A stretch of 64,000 bases of DNA from Phreatobacter oligotrophus. GTDB taxonomy: Bacteria; Pseudomonadota; Alphaproteobacteria; Rhizobiales; Phreatobacteraceae. Shown here piece by piece: positions 34,337 to 43,626 of the stretch (the stretch's first letter is position 1; each line of letters opens with the position of its first letter). The position numbers were made by a program, and so were the translations under genes. The notes below the pieces were generated by a model. The model ran no database searches, was not told where the DNA came from, and was given only the letters and a program-made list of their open reading frames with translations. The stretch lies in assembly GCF_003046185.1 (NCBI RefSeq), contig NZ_PZZL01000003.1, positions 124,001-188,000 on the forward strand, written 5' to 3'.

Positions 34337-36310
34337 ATGGTTCGCGACCCTCTCCGGGCAAGGCTTGCCCTTGCCGCCGCTTACGCGGCTTTTTCTGCTG
34401 TTTCCACACCTGCTTTCAGCCAGTCTCCGCCACAACCACGCGAGACAGAGCTGCCCTCCGTCGACATCACGGTGACGGCCAACCGCTCGCCGACCGAGAT
34501 CCAGCGCACCGGCAGCGCCATCACCGTCGTGCCGCGTGAGCAGCTGCAGGCCTCCAATCCCGGCTCGCTGGTCGACGTGCTGCGCACCGTGCCCGGCCTC
34601 GACGTGACCGAGACCGGCGGCCCCGGCGCCTCCACCACCGTCCGCCTGCGCGGCGCCAGTTCAGGCCAGACGCTGGTGCTCATCGATGGCGTCCGCGTCG
34701 GCGATCCGTCCTCGGCCAGCAGCGAGTTCGACCTGTCGATCCTGTCGCCCGCGCTGATCGACCGGATCGAGGTGCTGCGCGGCCCGCAAAGCGCCCTCTA
34801 CGGCTCCGACGCCATGGGCGGCGTCATCAACATCATCACCAAGCGCGGCCTTGGGCCCACCGGCGCCTTCGCCCAGATCGAGGGCGGCAGCTACGGCACC
34901 GGCGCCGTCTCCGGCGGCATCCACGGGTCGCAGGGCCCCTGGAGCTACGCCGCCTCCGGCTCCTTCGCGCGCTCCGACGGCTTCTCCCGCTACGGCTATC
35001 GCATCAGCCGCTTCGACCCCGCGGTCACCGCGGGCTACGATGCCGACGGCTACGACCGCTACAGCGGCTACGGCCGGTTCGGCTACGATCCCGGCACCGG
35101 TTTCCGCTTCGAGGCGGGCGTGATGGCGAGCGCCACCCGCTCCGAATATGACGCCGCCTCCGGCAAGTATCCCGATACGCCGAACGTCGCCTTCCGCCGC
35201 TTCTACCAGATCTACGGCCGTGGCTCGTGGGACACGCTGGACGGCGCGCTGACCCACGCCATCACCACCTTCTTCGCGCGGTCCGAGCGCATCTTCCGCG
35301 AGGTGCGCTACGGGTCAAACCAGACGCCGGCGCAGACCACCTCGACGCTCTCCGAATATTACGGCCAGCGCGTCGGCGCCGAGTACCAGGGCGACCTGCG
35401 TCTGGGTCTCGCCGGACGCGTCACGTTCGGCGCCCGGCTGGAGCGCGAGACGGCGGAGACCTTCTCGGAACGCTACCTGCCGACGCCGATCGCCCGCGCC
35501 TCGACGCTGGAGGCCGGACAGAACACCCGCGCCCTCTTCGCCCTGTGGCAATTGCCGCTCGGCGAGCGGCTGGACCTGTCCATCGGCGGCCGCATCGACG
35601 ACGTGGTCGGCGTGGCGCGCTTCGCCACCTGGCGCGGCACGCTGGCCTATCGCATCACCGAGACCGGAACGAAGCTGCGCGCCAGCGCCGGCACGGGCGG
35701 CAAGGCGCCGACCCTGTTCCAGCTCTACGCGCCGATCTACGGTAATCCGAACCTCCAGGCCGAGACCAGCCTCGGCTTCGACGCCGGCATCGACCAGTCC
35801 ATCCTCGGCGGCCGCGGCACCCTGTCGGTCACCGCCTTCACCAACCGCTTCTCGAACCTGATCGAGTACAACGCGCTGACCAGCAGCTATTTCAACGTGG
35901 CGCGGGCCGAGACCCGCGGCGTCGAGATGGCGGCAAGCTTCGTGCTCTGGCCGGATGTCGTGAGGATGCGGGCCGGCTGGACCTATCTCGAGGCCAAGGA
36001 TCTTACCACGGGCCTCACCCTCGCCCGCCGTCCGCGCAATGTCGGCACCCTCGGCTTCGTGGTGACGCCGACGCCGGCCTGGAGCATCGAGCCCTCCATG
36101 ACCTACGTCTCGCAGCGCTATTCCGGCAGCGGCGAGACCCTGCGCCTCAACCCCTACATGCGGTTTGACCTGAGGACCTCCTACCAGATCGACAAGACCT
36201 GGACCGCCTTTGCGCGGGTCGAGAACCTCACCAATGTCCGCTATGAGGAGGTCTACAACTACGGCACGGCCGGCCGCTCCTTCTATGCCGGCCTGAGGGC
36301 GAACTGGTGA
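34337..36310 (+). CDS. btuB: TonB-dependent vitamin B12 outer-membrane receptor
   Basis: A 657-residue TonB-dependent receptor. It has a signal peptide (RARLALAAAYAAFSA, cleavage near AFSQ), a TonB box region around PSVDITVTANR, a plug domain with VDVLRTVPGLDV, ASSGQTLVLIDGVRVGDPS and VLRGPQSALYGSDAMGGVIN, and a 22-strand barrel ending in an aromatic residue (YAGLRANW). The cobalamin riboswitch in its leader and the overlapping BtuC- and BtuD-type genes point to cobalamin or cobinamide as ligand. Its stop overlaps the GTG start of the permease gene as GTGA. Confidence 0.93.
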   Translation: MVRDPLRARLALAAAYAAFSAVSTPAFSQSPPQPRETELPSVDITVTANRSPTEIQRTGSAITVVPREQLQASNPGSLVDVLRTVPGLDVTETGGPGASTTVRLRGASSGQTLVLIDGVRVGDPSSASSEFDLSILSPALIDRIEVLRGPQSALYGSDAMGGVINIITKRGLGPTGAFAQIEGGSYGTGAVSGGIHGSQGPWSYAASGSFARSDGFSRYGYRISRFDPAVTAGYDADGYDRYSGYGRFGYDPGTGFRFEAGVMASATRSEYDAASGKYPDTPNVAFRRFYQIYGRGSWDTLDGALTHAITTFFARSERIFREVRYGSNQTPAQTTSTLSEYYGQRVGAEYQGDLRLGLAGRVTFGARLERETAETFSERYLPTPIARASTLEAGQNTRALFALWQLPLGERLDLSIGGRIDDVVGVARFATWRGTLAYRITETGTKLRASAGTGGKAPTLFQLYAPIYGNPNLQAETSLGFDAGIDQSILGGRGTLSVTAFTNRFSNLIEYNALTSSYFNVARAETRGVEMAASFVLWPDVVRMRAGWTYLEAKDLTTGLTLARRPRNVGTLGFVVTPTPAWSIEPSMTYVSQRYSGSGETLRLNPYMRFDLRTSYQIDKTWTAFARVENLTNVRYEEVYNYGTAGRSFYAGLRANW

Positions 36311-37335
36311 GTGACGCGGCGACGATGACGGGCCTGGCGCGGCGGGGACTGGTCCCCGGCCTTGCCCTCCTCGTCGCGGTCCTCGCCATTGCCTCCCTCG
36401 CGGCGGGGCCGGTGCGCCTCAGCCCCTCCGACATCGTCGCGGCCCTTCTTGGCCGCGGCGACGAGGCCATCCGCACCATCGTCACCGAGATCCGGCTGCC
36501 GCGGGCGATCCTTGCGGTGGCCATCGGCGGCATCCTCGGATTGTCGGGGGCGGCGATGCAGGGCCTCCTGCGCAATCCGCTGGCCGCGCCCTCCCTCTTC
36601 GGCGCGCCGCAATCGGCAGCCTTCGCGGCGGTCGCCACCATCTCGCTCGGGCTCAACGACGCCCTGTCCTGGGGCCTGCCGGTCGCGGCCATTGCCGGCG
36701 CCTTCCTGTCGGTCTTCGTGCTGGTGGCGGTGGCTGGCCGCAATGCCAGCCTGCTGCTCCTCATCCTCTCGGGCCTTGCCATATCGAGCCTCGCCGGCGC
36801 CGGCACGGCGCTCGCGATGAATCTCGCGCCCAACCCCTTTGCCGCGCTCGAGATCGCCTTCTGGCTGCTTGGCTCGCTGGAGGACCGCTCGATGCGCCAC
36901 GTGGCGCTGGCGCTCCCCTTCATCATTCCCGCCGCCCTCATTCTCTATCTGCAGCGCGGCGCCTTCCGGGCGCTGGCGCTCGGCGAGGAGGCGGCGGAGA
37001 GCCTCGGCGTCGGGGTCGCCCGCCTGCGCCTCGTCGTCATCACCGGCGTGGCGCTCGGCGTGGGGGCTGCCGTCTCGGTCGCCGGCACCATCGCCTTCAT
37101 CGGGCTCGTCGCGCCGCACCTGATGCGGCCGCTGGTCGGCTACGACCCGGCGCGCGTCCTCGTGCCGAGCGCCCTGACCGGCGCGGCGCTGCTGCTCGCC
37201 GCCGACATCGCCGTGCGGATCATCCCGGCCACCACCAACATCAAGGTCGGCGTGCTGACCGCCATCATCGGCGTCCCCTTCTTCCTCTGGCTCATCGTGA
37301 GGGAGCGGCGCAGCCTTGCCGGCGGCGTGGCATGA
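36307..37335 (+). CDS. btuC: Cobalamin ABC transporter permease (FecCD family)
   Basis: A 342-residue FecCD-family permease with about nine to ten membrane helices, the inner-membrane channel for B12 or a similar chelate. Family landmarks are IRLPRAILAVAIGGILGLSGAAMQGLLRNPLAAP in pieces, ALGEEAAESLGVGV and VAGTIAFIGLVAPHLMRPLVGYDPARVLVPSA near the C-terminus. Siderophore permeases share the fold; the riboswitch-led operon with btuB decides for cobalamin. Start is GTG 36307, overlapping btuB by 4 bases. It ends in an ATGA overlap with the ATPase. Confidence 0.9.
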   Translation: MSDAATMTGLARRGLVPGLALLVAVLAIASLAAGPVRLSPSDIVAALLGRGDEAIRTIVTEIRLPRAILAVAIGGILGLSGAAMQGLLRNPLAAPSLFGAPQSAAFAAVATISLGLNDALSWGLPVAAIAGAFLSVFVLVAVAGRNASLLLLILSGLAISSLAGAGTALAMNLAPNPFAALEIAFWLLGSLEDRSMRHVALALPFIIPAALILYLQRGAFRALALGEEAAESLGVGVARLRLVVITGVALGVGAAVSVAGTIAFIGLVAPHLMRPLVGYDPARVLVPSALTGAALLLAADIAVRIIPATTNIKVGVLTAIIGVPFFLWLIVRERRSLAGGVA

Positions 37336-38117
37336 GCGAGGCCGCCCATCTCCTGCTCGCCGAGGGCGTCGGCGTCGCCTATGGCGGTTGCCCGGTGGTC
37401 ACCGAGGCCGCTTTCGGGCTCGATGCCGGCCGGCTGGTCGCGCTGGTCGGACCGAACGGGGCGGGCAAGACGACCCTGCTCAGGGCCCTCGGCGGCCTCA
37501 CGCCGTCGACCGGGCGCATCACCGTCGCCGGCACAGATCTCTTGAAGCTGCCGCCGCGCGAGCGGGCCCGCCGCATCGCCTTCCTGCCGCAGGGCCATGT
37601 GGTGCACTGGCCGCTCAGCGCACGCGATGTCGTGGCGCTCGGGCGCTACCCGCATGGCCTTGCCGATCCCGCGCGCATGGGCGCGCGCGATGCCGCCATC
37701 GTCGACGCGGCCCTCGCCCGCACCGATGCCAGCGCCTTTGCCGGGCGCCAGGTGACGACGCTCTCGGGCGGCGAACGCGCCCGCGTCATGCTCGCACGCG
37801 TCCTCGCGGTGGAGGCGCCGATCCTGCTCGCGGACGAACCGACCGCCGCCCTCGATCCGCGCCACCAGATCGGCATCATGGCGGCGCTGCGCGAGGAGGC
37901 CCGGCGCGGCGCCCTCGTCATCGCCGTCACCCACGACCTTGGCCTCGCCGCGCGCATGGCCGACGAGGTCATGGTCATCGATCGCGGCCGCATCGTCGCG
38001 CGTGGCGCGCCGCGCACCGTGCTGACGCCGCAGCTGATGCGGGAGGTCTATGGCGTCGATGCGCTGGTGACCGAGCACGCGGGCGAGCCGGTCATCGTGC
38101 CCTGGACCGCTCCATGA
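37332..38117 (+). CDS. btuD: Cobalamin ABC transporter ATP-binding protein
   Basis: A 261-residue ABC ATPase of the FecE/BtuD type. Walker A is GPNGAGKTTLLRAL near residue 41, the signature LSGGERARVMLAR near 142, Walker B ILLADEPTAALDP near 163, and the switch His is in AVTHDLGLAARMADE. It is the last gene of the overlapping btuB-btuC-btuD unit. Its final 70 bases overlap, antisense, the 3' end of cobC. The ADEPTAALD motif is complete, so the ATPase should be active. Confidence 0.9.
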   Translation: MSEAAHLLLAEGVGVAYGGCPVVTEAAFGLDAGRLVALVGPNGAGKTTLLRALGGLTPSTGRITVAGTDLLKLPPRERARRIAFLPQGHVVHWPLSARDVVALGRYPHGLADPARMGARDAAIVDAALARTDASAFAGRQVTTLSGGERARVMLARVLAVEAPILLADEPTAALDPRHQIGIMAALREEARRGALVIAVTHDLGLAARMADEVMVIDRGRIVARGAPRTVLTPQLMREVYGVDALVTEHAGEPVIVPWTAP

Positions 38118-39115
38118 CCCGGCCCGGTGGCGAGCCCCCGCAAAGCGGCGGCGAGGCGATCACGGCCCGAGTCCTCCGCTGGCAGGCCAAAGCGCAGCAG
38201 CCTATCGTCCCAGTCGAAGCGCCTGACCCAAATCCGTGCCGCAGCGAGGCCCTCGTGGATCCGGCGGGCTTCGGGATGGCGCACGAGGCGGTAGAGATCG
38301 GTCCCACCGGCTGGCGCGAAACCGGCTTCCGCCAGCACGGCATCGAGGGAACTCGCCTCTTCCCGCAGCCTGATCCGCATGGTCTCGGCCCAGCGCTCGT
38401 CGCCGAGCGCCGCGGCGCCGATGGCGAGGGCGGGCCCTGCAACGGCCCATGGCCCGAGGGCCCAGGCGATCGCCTCGGCGATGACCGGCGGGGCCACGGC
38501 GAAGCCGAGCCGGACCCCGGCCAGGCCGAAGAACTTGCCGAAGGATCTGAGCACCACCACCGGCGCCTCGCGGCACAGGCTGGCGGCCGTCGCCTCGGGC
38601 CTGAGGTCGAGGAAGGATTCGTCGACGACGAGCCAGCCCCCGCGCGCACCGACATCCCGCGCCGCCGCGGCGAGATGGGCGGGATCGCTCCAGCGCCCGT
38701 CGGGATTGTTCGGGTTCACGACCACGACATGACGAACATCGTCGGGGATCGCCGTGAAATCACCGATCGTCTGCACCTTCGCTCGGACCCGCTGCCACGA
38801 CAGCGCATGTTCGCCATAGGTCGGCCCGACCACCGCGACATCGCCGGCCGGCGCGAGCACCGGCAGCCACTGGATCAGCGCCTGCGTGCCCGGAGCAGCG
38901 ACGAGGCCGACGCCCTCCGGCACGCGATAGGCGCGGCGCGCGGCATCATTGAGCCGGCTGAGCGACCCCTCGTCGGGGAGCGCGGTCCAGGCCTCGGCCG
39001 GCAGGTCCGGCAGCGGGAAGGCGTGCGGATTGATGCCGGTCGACAGGTCCAGCCAGTCGCCGCGCGTGCCCCCGTGGAGGGCCATGGCCGTGGTGAGGTC
39101 GCCGCCGTGCTGCAT
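38048..39115 (-). CDS. cobC: Threonine-phosphate decarboxylase (CobC/CobD type)
   Basis: A 355-residue PLP enzyme of aminotransferase class I/II fold, making the aminopropanol phosphate arm of cobalamin from L-threonine phosphate. It opens MQHGGDLTTAMALHGG and has DLSTGINPHAFP, VVVVNPNNPDGRW, WLVVDESFLDL, and the PLP lysine in VLRSFGKFFGLAGVRLGF. The last ~28 residues beyond LRGLATGPG are extra to the family and encoded antisense inside btuD. The start at ATG 39115 overlaps the divergent substrate-binding protein gene by 9 bases. The CobC name follows the Pseudomonas/Rhizobium scheme (CobD in Salmonella). Confidence 0.9.
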   Translation of the reverse strand: MQHGGDLTTAMALHGGTRGDWLDLSTGINPHAFPLPDLPAEAWTALPDEGSLSRLNDAARRAYRVPEGVGLVAAPGTQALIQWLPVLAPAGDVAVVGPTYGEHALSWQRVRAKVQTIGDFTAIPDDVRHVVVVNPNNPDGRWSDPAHLAAAARDVGARGGWLVVDESFLDLRPEATAASLCREAPVVVLRSFGKFFGLAGVRLGFAVAPPVIAEAIAWALGPWAVAGPALAIGAAALGDERWAETMRIRLREEASSLDAVLAEAGFAPAGGTDLYRLVRHPEARRIHEGLAAARIWVRRFDWDDRLLRFGLPAEDSGRDRLAAALRGLATGPGHGAVQGTMTGSPACSVTSASTP

Positions 39116-39991
39116 GGCCCGTCCCTGCCATGGCGCCGCCGCCTTGGCCAGTCGCTCGCCGGCATCGCCGCCCTGCTGGCCGTCACCAACACGGCCATGG
39201 CCGAGCCCTCGGCCCGCATCGCCTCCATCAACATGTGCACCGACCAGTTGCTGGTCGATCTCGCGCGGCCCGACCAGATCGTGGGCCTCAGCCCCTTCGC
39301 CCATGATGGCTGGCGCTCGTGGGCCGCCGCGCGGGCGAGGGCCTACCCGGCGCTCTCCGGCACGGCGGAGGAGATCATCGTCCTGAAGCCGGACCTTGTC
39401 CTGGCCGGCCGCTTCACCCGCCAGGCGACGCGCGCCTTCATTCGCGAGCGCGGCATCGCCATGGAGGAGTTCGACGTGGTGCGCACGGTCGCCGACGCGC
39501 GGCGGCAGATCCTCCGCGTCGCCGCCATCGTCGGCGCGGAAGCGGCGGGCGAGGCCCGGGCTGCCGCCCTCGACACCGCCATGGAGCGGTTGCGGGCAGC
39601 GGCGAAGGGACAGCCTTTGCGCATCCTGCCCCTGGCCCGGCGCGGCTGGGTCGCCGGACAGGACAGCGTCATCACCGACCTCCTGAGGACTGCGGGGCTG
39701 GTCAATGTCGCCGGCGAGGCGGGGCTGCGCGGCGGCGGTTTCCTCTCGGTGGAGGAGATCGTCATGCTGAGGCCCGACGCCATCCTCATCAGCCGCGACG
39801 CCGACCGCGCCGAGGACCAGGGCCAGGCCATGCTGGTCCATCCCGCCATCGCCGACCGTTTCCCTGCGGAGCGCCGCATCGTCCTGCCCGAGGCGCTCAC
39901 CGTCTGCGGCGGGCCCATGCTGGTCGAGGCCATCGACAGGCTGGCGGCGCAGATCGCCGCGCTGACGCCGCGCCGTGCTTCTGCACCCTGA
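39107..39991 (+). CDS. btuF: Cobalamin ABC transporter substrate-binding protein
   Basis: A 294-residue periplasmic binding protein of the BtuF/FhuD type (helical-backbone class). A signal-like segment (RRRLGQSLAGIAALLAVT, cleavage near AMA-EP) is followed by ARIASINMCTDQLLVDLA, VGLSPFAHD, EEIIVLKPDLVLAGRFTRQ, and a C-terminal FLSVEEIVMLRPDAILISRDA. GTG 39107 is the only start before the signal segment, and it overlaps the divergent cobC start. It may be read from the btuBCD message across antisense cobC. Its end overlaps the cbiB start by 17 bases. Confidence 0.85.
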   Translation: MLHGPSLPWRRRLGQSLAGIAALLAVTNTAMAEPSARIASINMCTDQLLVDLARPDQIVGLSPFAHDGWRSWAAARARAYPALSGTAEEIIVLKPDLVLAGRFTRQATRAFIRERGIAMEEFDVVRTVADARRQILRVAAIVGAEAAGEARAAALDTAMERLRAAAKGQPLRILPLARRGWVAGQDSVITDLLRTAGLVNVAGEAGLRGGGFLSVEEIVMLRPDAILISRDADRAEDQGQAMLVHPAIADRFPAERRIVLPEALTVCGGPMLVEAIDRLAAQIAALTPRRASAP

Positions 39992-40949
39992 CGCCCTTCT
40001 CATCCTGCTCGTCGCCCTCGCCATCGACGCAGCGGTCGGCGATCCGGACGCGATCTGGCGGCGTGTTCCCCATCCCGTCGCCTGGATGGGCGCGCTCATC
40101 GCAAGGCTCGACCGGAGCTGGAATCGGCCGGAACGAGTGGCGGCCCGGCGCAAGGCGGCCGGCATCGCCGCTCTCGTGGTGATCCTCGCGTTGTCGATCC
40201 TCGCAGGAGCCCTGGTCGAGGCGGCCTTGCGCGCCCTGCCCTGGCCCATGGTCAGCATCGGCCTCGTAGCTTCCGTGCTTCTCGCCCAGAACAGCCTCTA
40301 TGCTCATGTGGCGCGGGTGGCCGCGGCCTTTTCGGCGGGCGGTATCGCAGAGGCGCGCCGGGCCGTGTCGATGATCGTCGGCCGCGACCCCGAAAGCCTC
40401 GACGAGGCCGGCATCTGCCGGGCGGCCATCGAGACGACGGCCGAGAATTTCTCGGACGGCGTCGTGGCCCCGGCCTTCTGGTTCGCGCTGTTCGGCCTGC
40501 CTGGCCTTGCCGCCTACAAGGCCGTCAACACTGCCGATTCCATGATCGGCCATCTCTCCGACCGTCACCGCGACTTCGGCTGGGCCTCCGCCCGCTGCGA
40601 CGACCTCCTCAACCTCGCACCCGCGCGCCTTGCAGGTCTCCTCATCGCGCTGGCCGCGCCGCTGGCGGCCGGCTCCCCGGCCAAAGCCCTCGGCGTGATG
40701 ATCCGCGATGCGCGCCTGCACCGCTCGCCCAATGCCGGCTGGCCCGAAGCCGCCATGGCGGGAGCGCTCGGCCTCGCCCTCGCCGGACCACGGCGCTACG
40801 GCAGGCGGCTCGTCGACGATCCGTTCCTCCATGCCGAAGGTCGGCGCGCGGCGACGCCGCAGGATATCCGGCGCGCCCTGCGCGTCATGGCGGGAGCCTG
40901 CCTCGGGCTCGTCGGCCTTGTCGCGGCGATCGCCCTGTTCTTGTCCTGA
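39975..40949 (+). CDS. cbiB: Adenosylcobinamide-phosphate synthase CbiB/CobD
   Basis: A 324-residue integral membrane enzyme that attaches the aminopropanol (phosphate) arm to adenosylcobyric acid. Family marks are AIDAAVGDPDAIWRRVPHPVAWMG, LAQNSLYAHVARVA, VSMIVGRDPESLDEAGICRAAIETTAENFSDGVVAP in pieces, and AYKAVNTADSMIGH. About four to five hydrophobic segments are visible. GTG 39975 starts inside the end of btuF, implying coupled translation. It converges on cobQ, with 6 bases between the stops. Its product is the next substrate for CobU. Confidence 0.93.
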   Translation: MLLHPDALLILLVALAIDAAVGDPDAIWRRVPHPVAWMGALIARLDRSWNRPERVAARRKAAGIAALVVILALSILAGALVEAALRALPWPMVSIGLVASVLLAQNSLYAHVARVAAAFSAGGIAEARRAVSMIVGRDPESLDEAGICRAAIETTAENFSDGVVAPAFWFALFGLPGLAAYKAVNTADSMIGHLSDRHRDFGWASARCDDLLNLAPARLAGLLIALAAPLAAGSPAKALGVMIRDARLHRSPNAGWPEAAMAGALGLALAGPRRYGRRLVDDPFLHAEGRRAATPQDIRRALRVMAGACLGLVGLVAAIALFLS

Positions 40950-40955
40950 GCCGGC

Positions 40956-42419
40956 TCAGCGACTCCGCGCCACGGCGATGAGGGCTTCGATGTCGCAATG
41001 GGCCTCGCAATGGTCGGCCAGCGCATCAAGGGTCGCCTCGACCGTCGCCTCGTAGGCCAGATCGCTCGCCCGCCCGAAATTCCTGAGATAGGCATTGCGG
41101 AACCGGTCGTCGGCAAAGAGCCCGTGGACGTAGCAGCCCTCCACCAGCCCGTCGGCGCTGATCGCGCCGTCGCAGCGGCCGTCGATATGGAGGATGGGCC
41201 GCATGCAGTCCGGCCCGGTCGTCCGGCCGAGATGGATCTCATAGCCCTCCACCCGCTCGCCGCTCGCCAGATGGACGCCGCTCACCGGCCTCACCGTCTT
41301 GTCGGGCGTCAGCACCGTATGGATGTCGAGATGGCCGAGCCCCTGCGCCGAACCGCGCGGCCCCTCCAGCCCCTCGGGGTCGGCGATGGACCGGCCGAGC
41401 ATCTGGTAGCCGCCGCAAATGCCGAGCACCCGTCCGCCGCGGCGCAGATGGGCGGCGAGATCGATGTCCCAGCCGACGGCGCGCAAGCCGGCGAGGTCGC
41501 CGATCGTCGACTTGGACCCCGGCAGGATGACGAGGGACGCCTCCGCCGGCAGCGGCTCGCCGGGCGCCACGAAGCGCAAGTCGACCTCCGGCTCCTGGGC
41601 CAGCGGGTCGAGATCGTCGAAATTGGCGATGCGGGAGAGGATCGGCACGGCGACCACCAGCCGCCCCCGGTCGCCCTTCGGACGCGCGAGGTCGAGCGCG
41701 TCTTCCGCCGGCAGGCGATGCGCCTCGGCGAACCATGGCACGACGCCCATGGAGTGCCAGCCGGTCCGCTCCGTGATGGCGGTGAGGCCGCCATCGAACA
41801 GCGAGACCTCGCCGCGGAACTTGTTGATGAGGAAACCCCTCACGAGCGCACGTTCCTCCGGCGCGATCACCGCATGGGTGCCGACGAGGCTGGCGATCAC
41901 GCCACCCCGGTCGATGTCGCCGACGAGGACGACCGGCACATCCGCGGCCAGCGCGAAACCCATATTGGCGATGTCGCCGGCCCGCAGGTTGATCTCGGCC
42001 GGACTGCCGGCGCCCTCGACGAGGACGATGTCGGCTTCGGCCTCGAGATGGGCGAAGCTTTCCATCACCTTCGGCATGAGCTCGCCCTTGCGGGCCCCGA
42101 AGCTCCTGGCCTCAAGCGTCCCGGCGCGACGGCCCTGGACGATGACCTGCGCGCCCTTGTCGGTTTCCGGCTTGAGCAGCACCGGATTCATGTGCACCGA
42201 CGGGGCGACGCCGGCCGCGCGCGCCTGAAGCGCCTGGGCACGCCCGATCTCGCCGCCATCGACGGTGACGGCGGCATTGTTCGACATGTTCTGCGGCTTG
42301 AAGGGCCGCACCGCGAAGCCGCGCCGGTGCAGGGCCCGGGCGAGACCCGCGACGAGGGTGGATTTCCCAACATTGGAGCCGGTGCCCTGCAGCATCAGGG
42401 CGGGCGTGCGACGGGTCAA
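40956..42419 (-). CDS. cobQ: Cobyric acid synthase
   Basis: A 487-residue glutamine-dependent amidase that adds four amide groups to adenosylcobyrinic acid a,c-diamide, giving adenosylcobyric acid. The N-terminal ATPase part starts [21 protein letters not shown] and includes [12 protein letters not shown]. The C-terminal type 1 amidotransferase has nucleophile Cys in [12 protein letters not shown] near residue 330 and a C-terminal CYVHGLF with the family His. It overlaps cobO by 4 bases and lies last in the minus-strand cobU-cobO-cobQ operon led by a riboswitch. Confidence 0.96.
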   Translation of the reverse strand: MTRRTPALMLQGTGSNVGKSTLVAGLARALHRRGFAVRPFKPQNMSNNAAVTVDGGEIGRAQALQARAAGVAPSVHMNPVLLKPETDKGAQVIVQGRRAGTLEARSFGARKGELMPKVMESFAHLEAEADIVLVEGAGSPAEINLRAGDIANMGFALAADVPVVLVGDIDRGGVIASLVGTHAVIAPEERALVRGFLINKFRGEVSLFDGGLTAITERTGWHSMGVVPWFAEAHRLPAEDALDLARPKGDRGRLVVAVPILSRIANFDDLDPLAQEPEVDLRFVAPGEPLPAEASLVILPGSKSTIGDLAGLRAVGWDIDLAAHLRRGGRVLGICGGYQMLGRSIADPEGLEGPRGSAQGLGHLDIHTVLTPDKTVRPVSGVHLASGERVEGYEIHLGRTTGPDCMRPILHIDGRCDGAISADGLVEGCYVHGLFADDRFRNAYLRNFGRASDLAYEATVEATLDALADHCEAHCDIEALIAVARSR

Positions 42420-43060
42420 AACTCGATGCCCTTCTGCGCTTTGACGCCGTCGCGGAACGGGTGCTTCACCAGGGTCATCTCGGTGACGAGGTCCGCCATG
42501 GTGACGAGCTCGGCCGGCGCGTTGCGTCCGGTGATGACGACATGCTTGCCCGGCGGCGTCTCGGCCTTGAGGAAATCGACGACCTCCTCGACGGGCAGGT
42601 AGCCGTAGCGCAACACGATGTTCAGCTCATCCAGCAGCACCATGGCGTGGCGGTCGTCGCGGATGAATTCCTTCGACAGCTCCCAGGCCGCACGGGCCGA
42701 GGCGATATCGGCGGCGCGGTCCTGCGTGTCCCAGGTGAAGCCGTCGCCCATGATGGCGAGGGTGCAGAGGTCGGGAAAGCGGCGCAGCAGCAGCGCTTCG
42801 CCGGTGACGAAGGACTCGGCCTTGGTGAACTGCACCACCGCGACGGGCATGCCGTGGCCGATATGGCGGAAGACCATGCCGAGCGCGGCGGAGGTCTTTC
42901 CCTTGCCGGTGCCGGTATGGACGATGAGCAGGCCCTTCTCGACCGTCTTGGTGGCCATCATGCGGGCGCGGGCCACCTGCACCTTCTTCATCTTCTCGGC
43001 ATGGCGAGCATCGGCGACGGCATCGGCGCTGGACGTATCGGTCATGGACGTATCGGTCAT
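42416..43060 (-). CDS. cobO: Cob(I)yrinic acid a,c-diamide adenosyltransferase
   Basis: A 214-residue CobO/BtuR-type adenosyltransferase that attaches the 5'-deoxyadenosyl group from ATP to reduced corrinoid. The P-loop is [14 protein letters not shown], and [27 protein letters not shown] and [21 protein letters not shown] are family blocks. The N-terminus is [13 protein letters not shown] because a 15-base segment containing the start codon is duplicated in tandem, leaving two consecutive possible starts (43060 and 43045); an ATG at 43069 is a third. It follows cobU by 26 bases and overlaps cobQ. Confidence 0.94.
   Translation of the reverse strand: MTDTSMTDTSSADAVADARHAEKMKKVQVARARMMATKTVEKGLLIVHTGTGKGKTSAALGMVFRHIGHGMPVAVVQFTKAESFVTGEALLLRRFPDLCTLAIMGDGFTWDTQDRAADIASARAAWELSKEFIRDDRHAMVLLDELNIVLRYGYLPVEEVVDFLKAETPPGKHVVITGRNAPAELVTMADLVTEMTLVKHPFRDGVKAQKGIEF
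43031..43060. repeat. 15-base tandem duplication across the cobO start codon
   Basis: GGACGTATCGGTCAT occurs twice without gap (43031-43045 and 43046-43060). On the coding strand each copy begins with ATG and encodes Met-Thr-Asp-Thr-Ser, so the duplication preserves the frame and doubles the start region. Confidence 0.9.
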
Positions 43061-43086
43061 GGAAAACATCTTTCGGAAATGACGTG

Positions 43087-43626
43087 TCAGGCAGGTTTCA
43101 GGGTGAGGGGCAGGCCGGCGGCGACGAAAACAACGCGGTCCGCCCTGGCGGCGATGGCCTGGTTGAGCCGGCCCTGGGCATCGCGGAAGGCGCGGCCGAG
43201 GGGAGTCTCCGGCACGAGGCCGAGCCCGACCTCGTTGGAGACGAGGACGACGGGCGCCGCTGCCCCGCCGAGGGCGGTCACCAGCGCTTCCTGCGCGTCG
43301 GCCGGATCGCGACCGGCGAGCATGACATTGGAGAGCCACAGGGTCAGGCAGTCGACGAGCAGGGAGCGGCCCGGGCGGGCTTCGCGCCCGATGGCGCCGG
43401 CCAGGTCCAGCGGCTCCTCCACCGTGGTCCAGCCGCGCCCCTGCCGGTCGGCGCGGTGGCGGGCGATGCGCTCCGCCATTTCCTCGTCATGGGCTTCCGC
43501 CGTGGCGATGTAGACGGGCTCGCCGCCGGCTCCCAGCGCGAGGCGCTCGGCATGGGCGGATTTTCCGGATCGCGCGCCGCCGAGGACGAGCGTCACGAGG
43601 CCGGTCGGAGGGAATGGAGGTGACAC
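43087..43626 (-). CDS. cobU: Adenosylcobinamide kinase/guanylyltransferase
   Basis: A 179-residue bifunctional enzyme (CobU, or CobP in Pseudomonas) that phosphorylates adenosylcobinamide and then transfers GMP, activating it for joining to the lower ligand. The P-loop is LGGARSGKSAHAE; IATAEAHDEEMAERIARHRADR carries the guanylylated His region, with GWTTVEEPLDL, LLVDCLTLWLSN and LVSNEVGLGLVPE after it. GTG 43626 with AGGA just upstream is the likely start. First gene after the second cobalamin riboswitch on this strand. Confidence 0.94.
   Translation of the reverse strand: MSPPFPPTGLVTLVLGGARSGKSAHAERLALGAGGEPVYIATAEAHDEEMAERIARHRADRQGRGWTTVEEPLDLAGAIGREARPGRSLLVDCLTLWLSNVMLAGRDPADAQEALVTALGGAAAPVVLVSNEVGLGLVPETPLGRAFRDAQGRLNQAIAARADRVVFVAAGLPLTLKPA

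Noticed and set aside
32410-34338. A 642-codon minus-strand frame antisense to modC and across the cobalamin riboswitch.
   Set aside because: It runs through an obvious structured RNA and opposite three conserved ATPase motifs. The real minus-strand gene here is the short modE in another frame.
37379-38117. The BtuC/BtuD set as an iron-siderophore transporter, which shares the same families.
   Set aside because: The cobalamin riboswitch in the leader, the btuB-like receptor and the adjacent corrinoid genes make cobalamin the better assignment, although the protein families alone would not decide.
37316-39991. An 891-codon plus-strand frame spanning btuD, antisense cobC and btuF, which could look like a giant fusion protein.
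   Set aside because: Its first two thirds are out of frame with btuD or antisense to cobC and show no family similarity. Only the last 295 codons, from GTG 39107, encode a real protein, BtuF.
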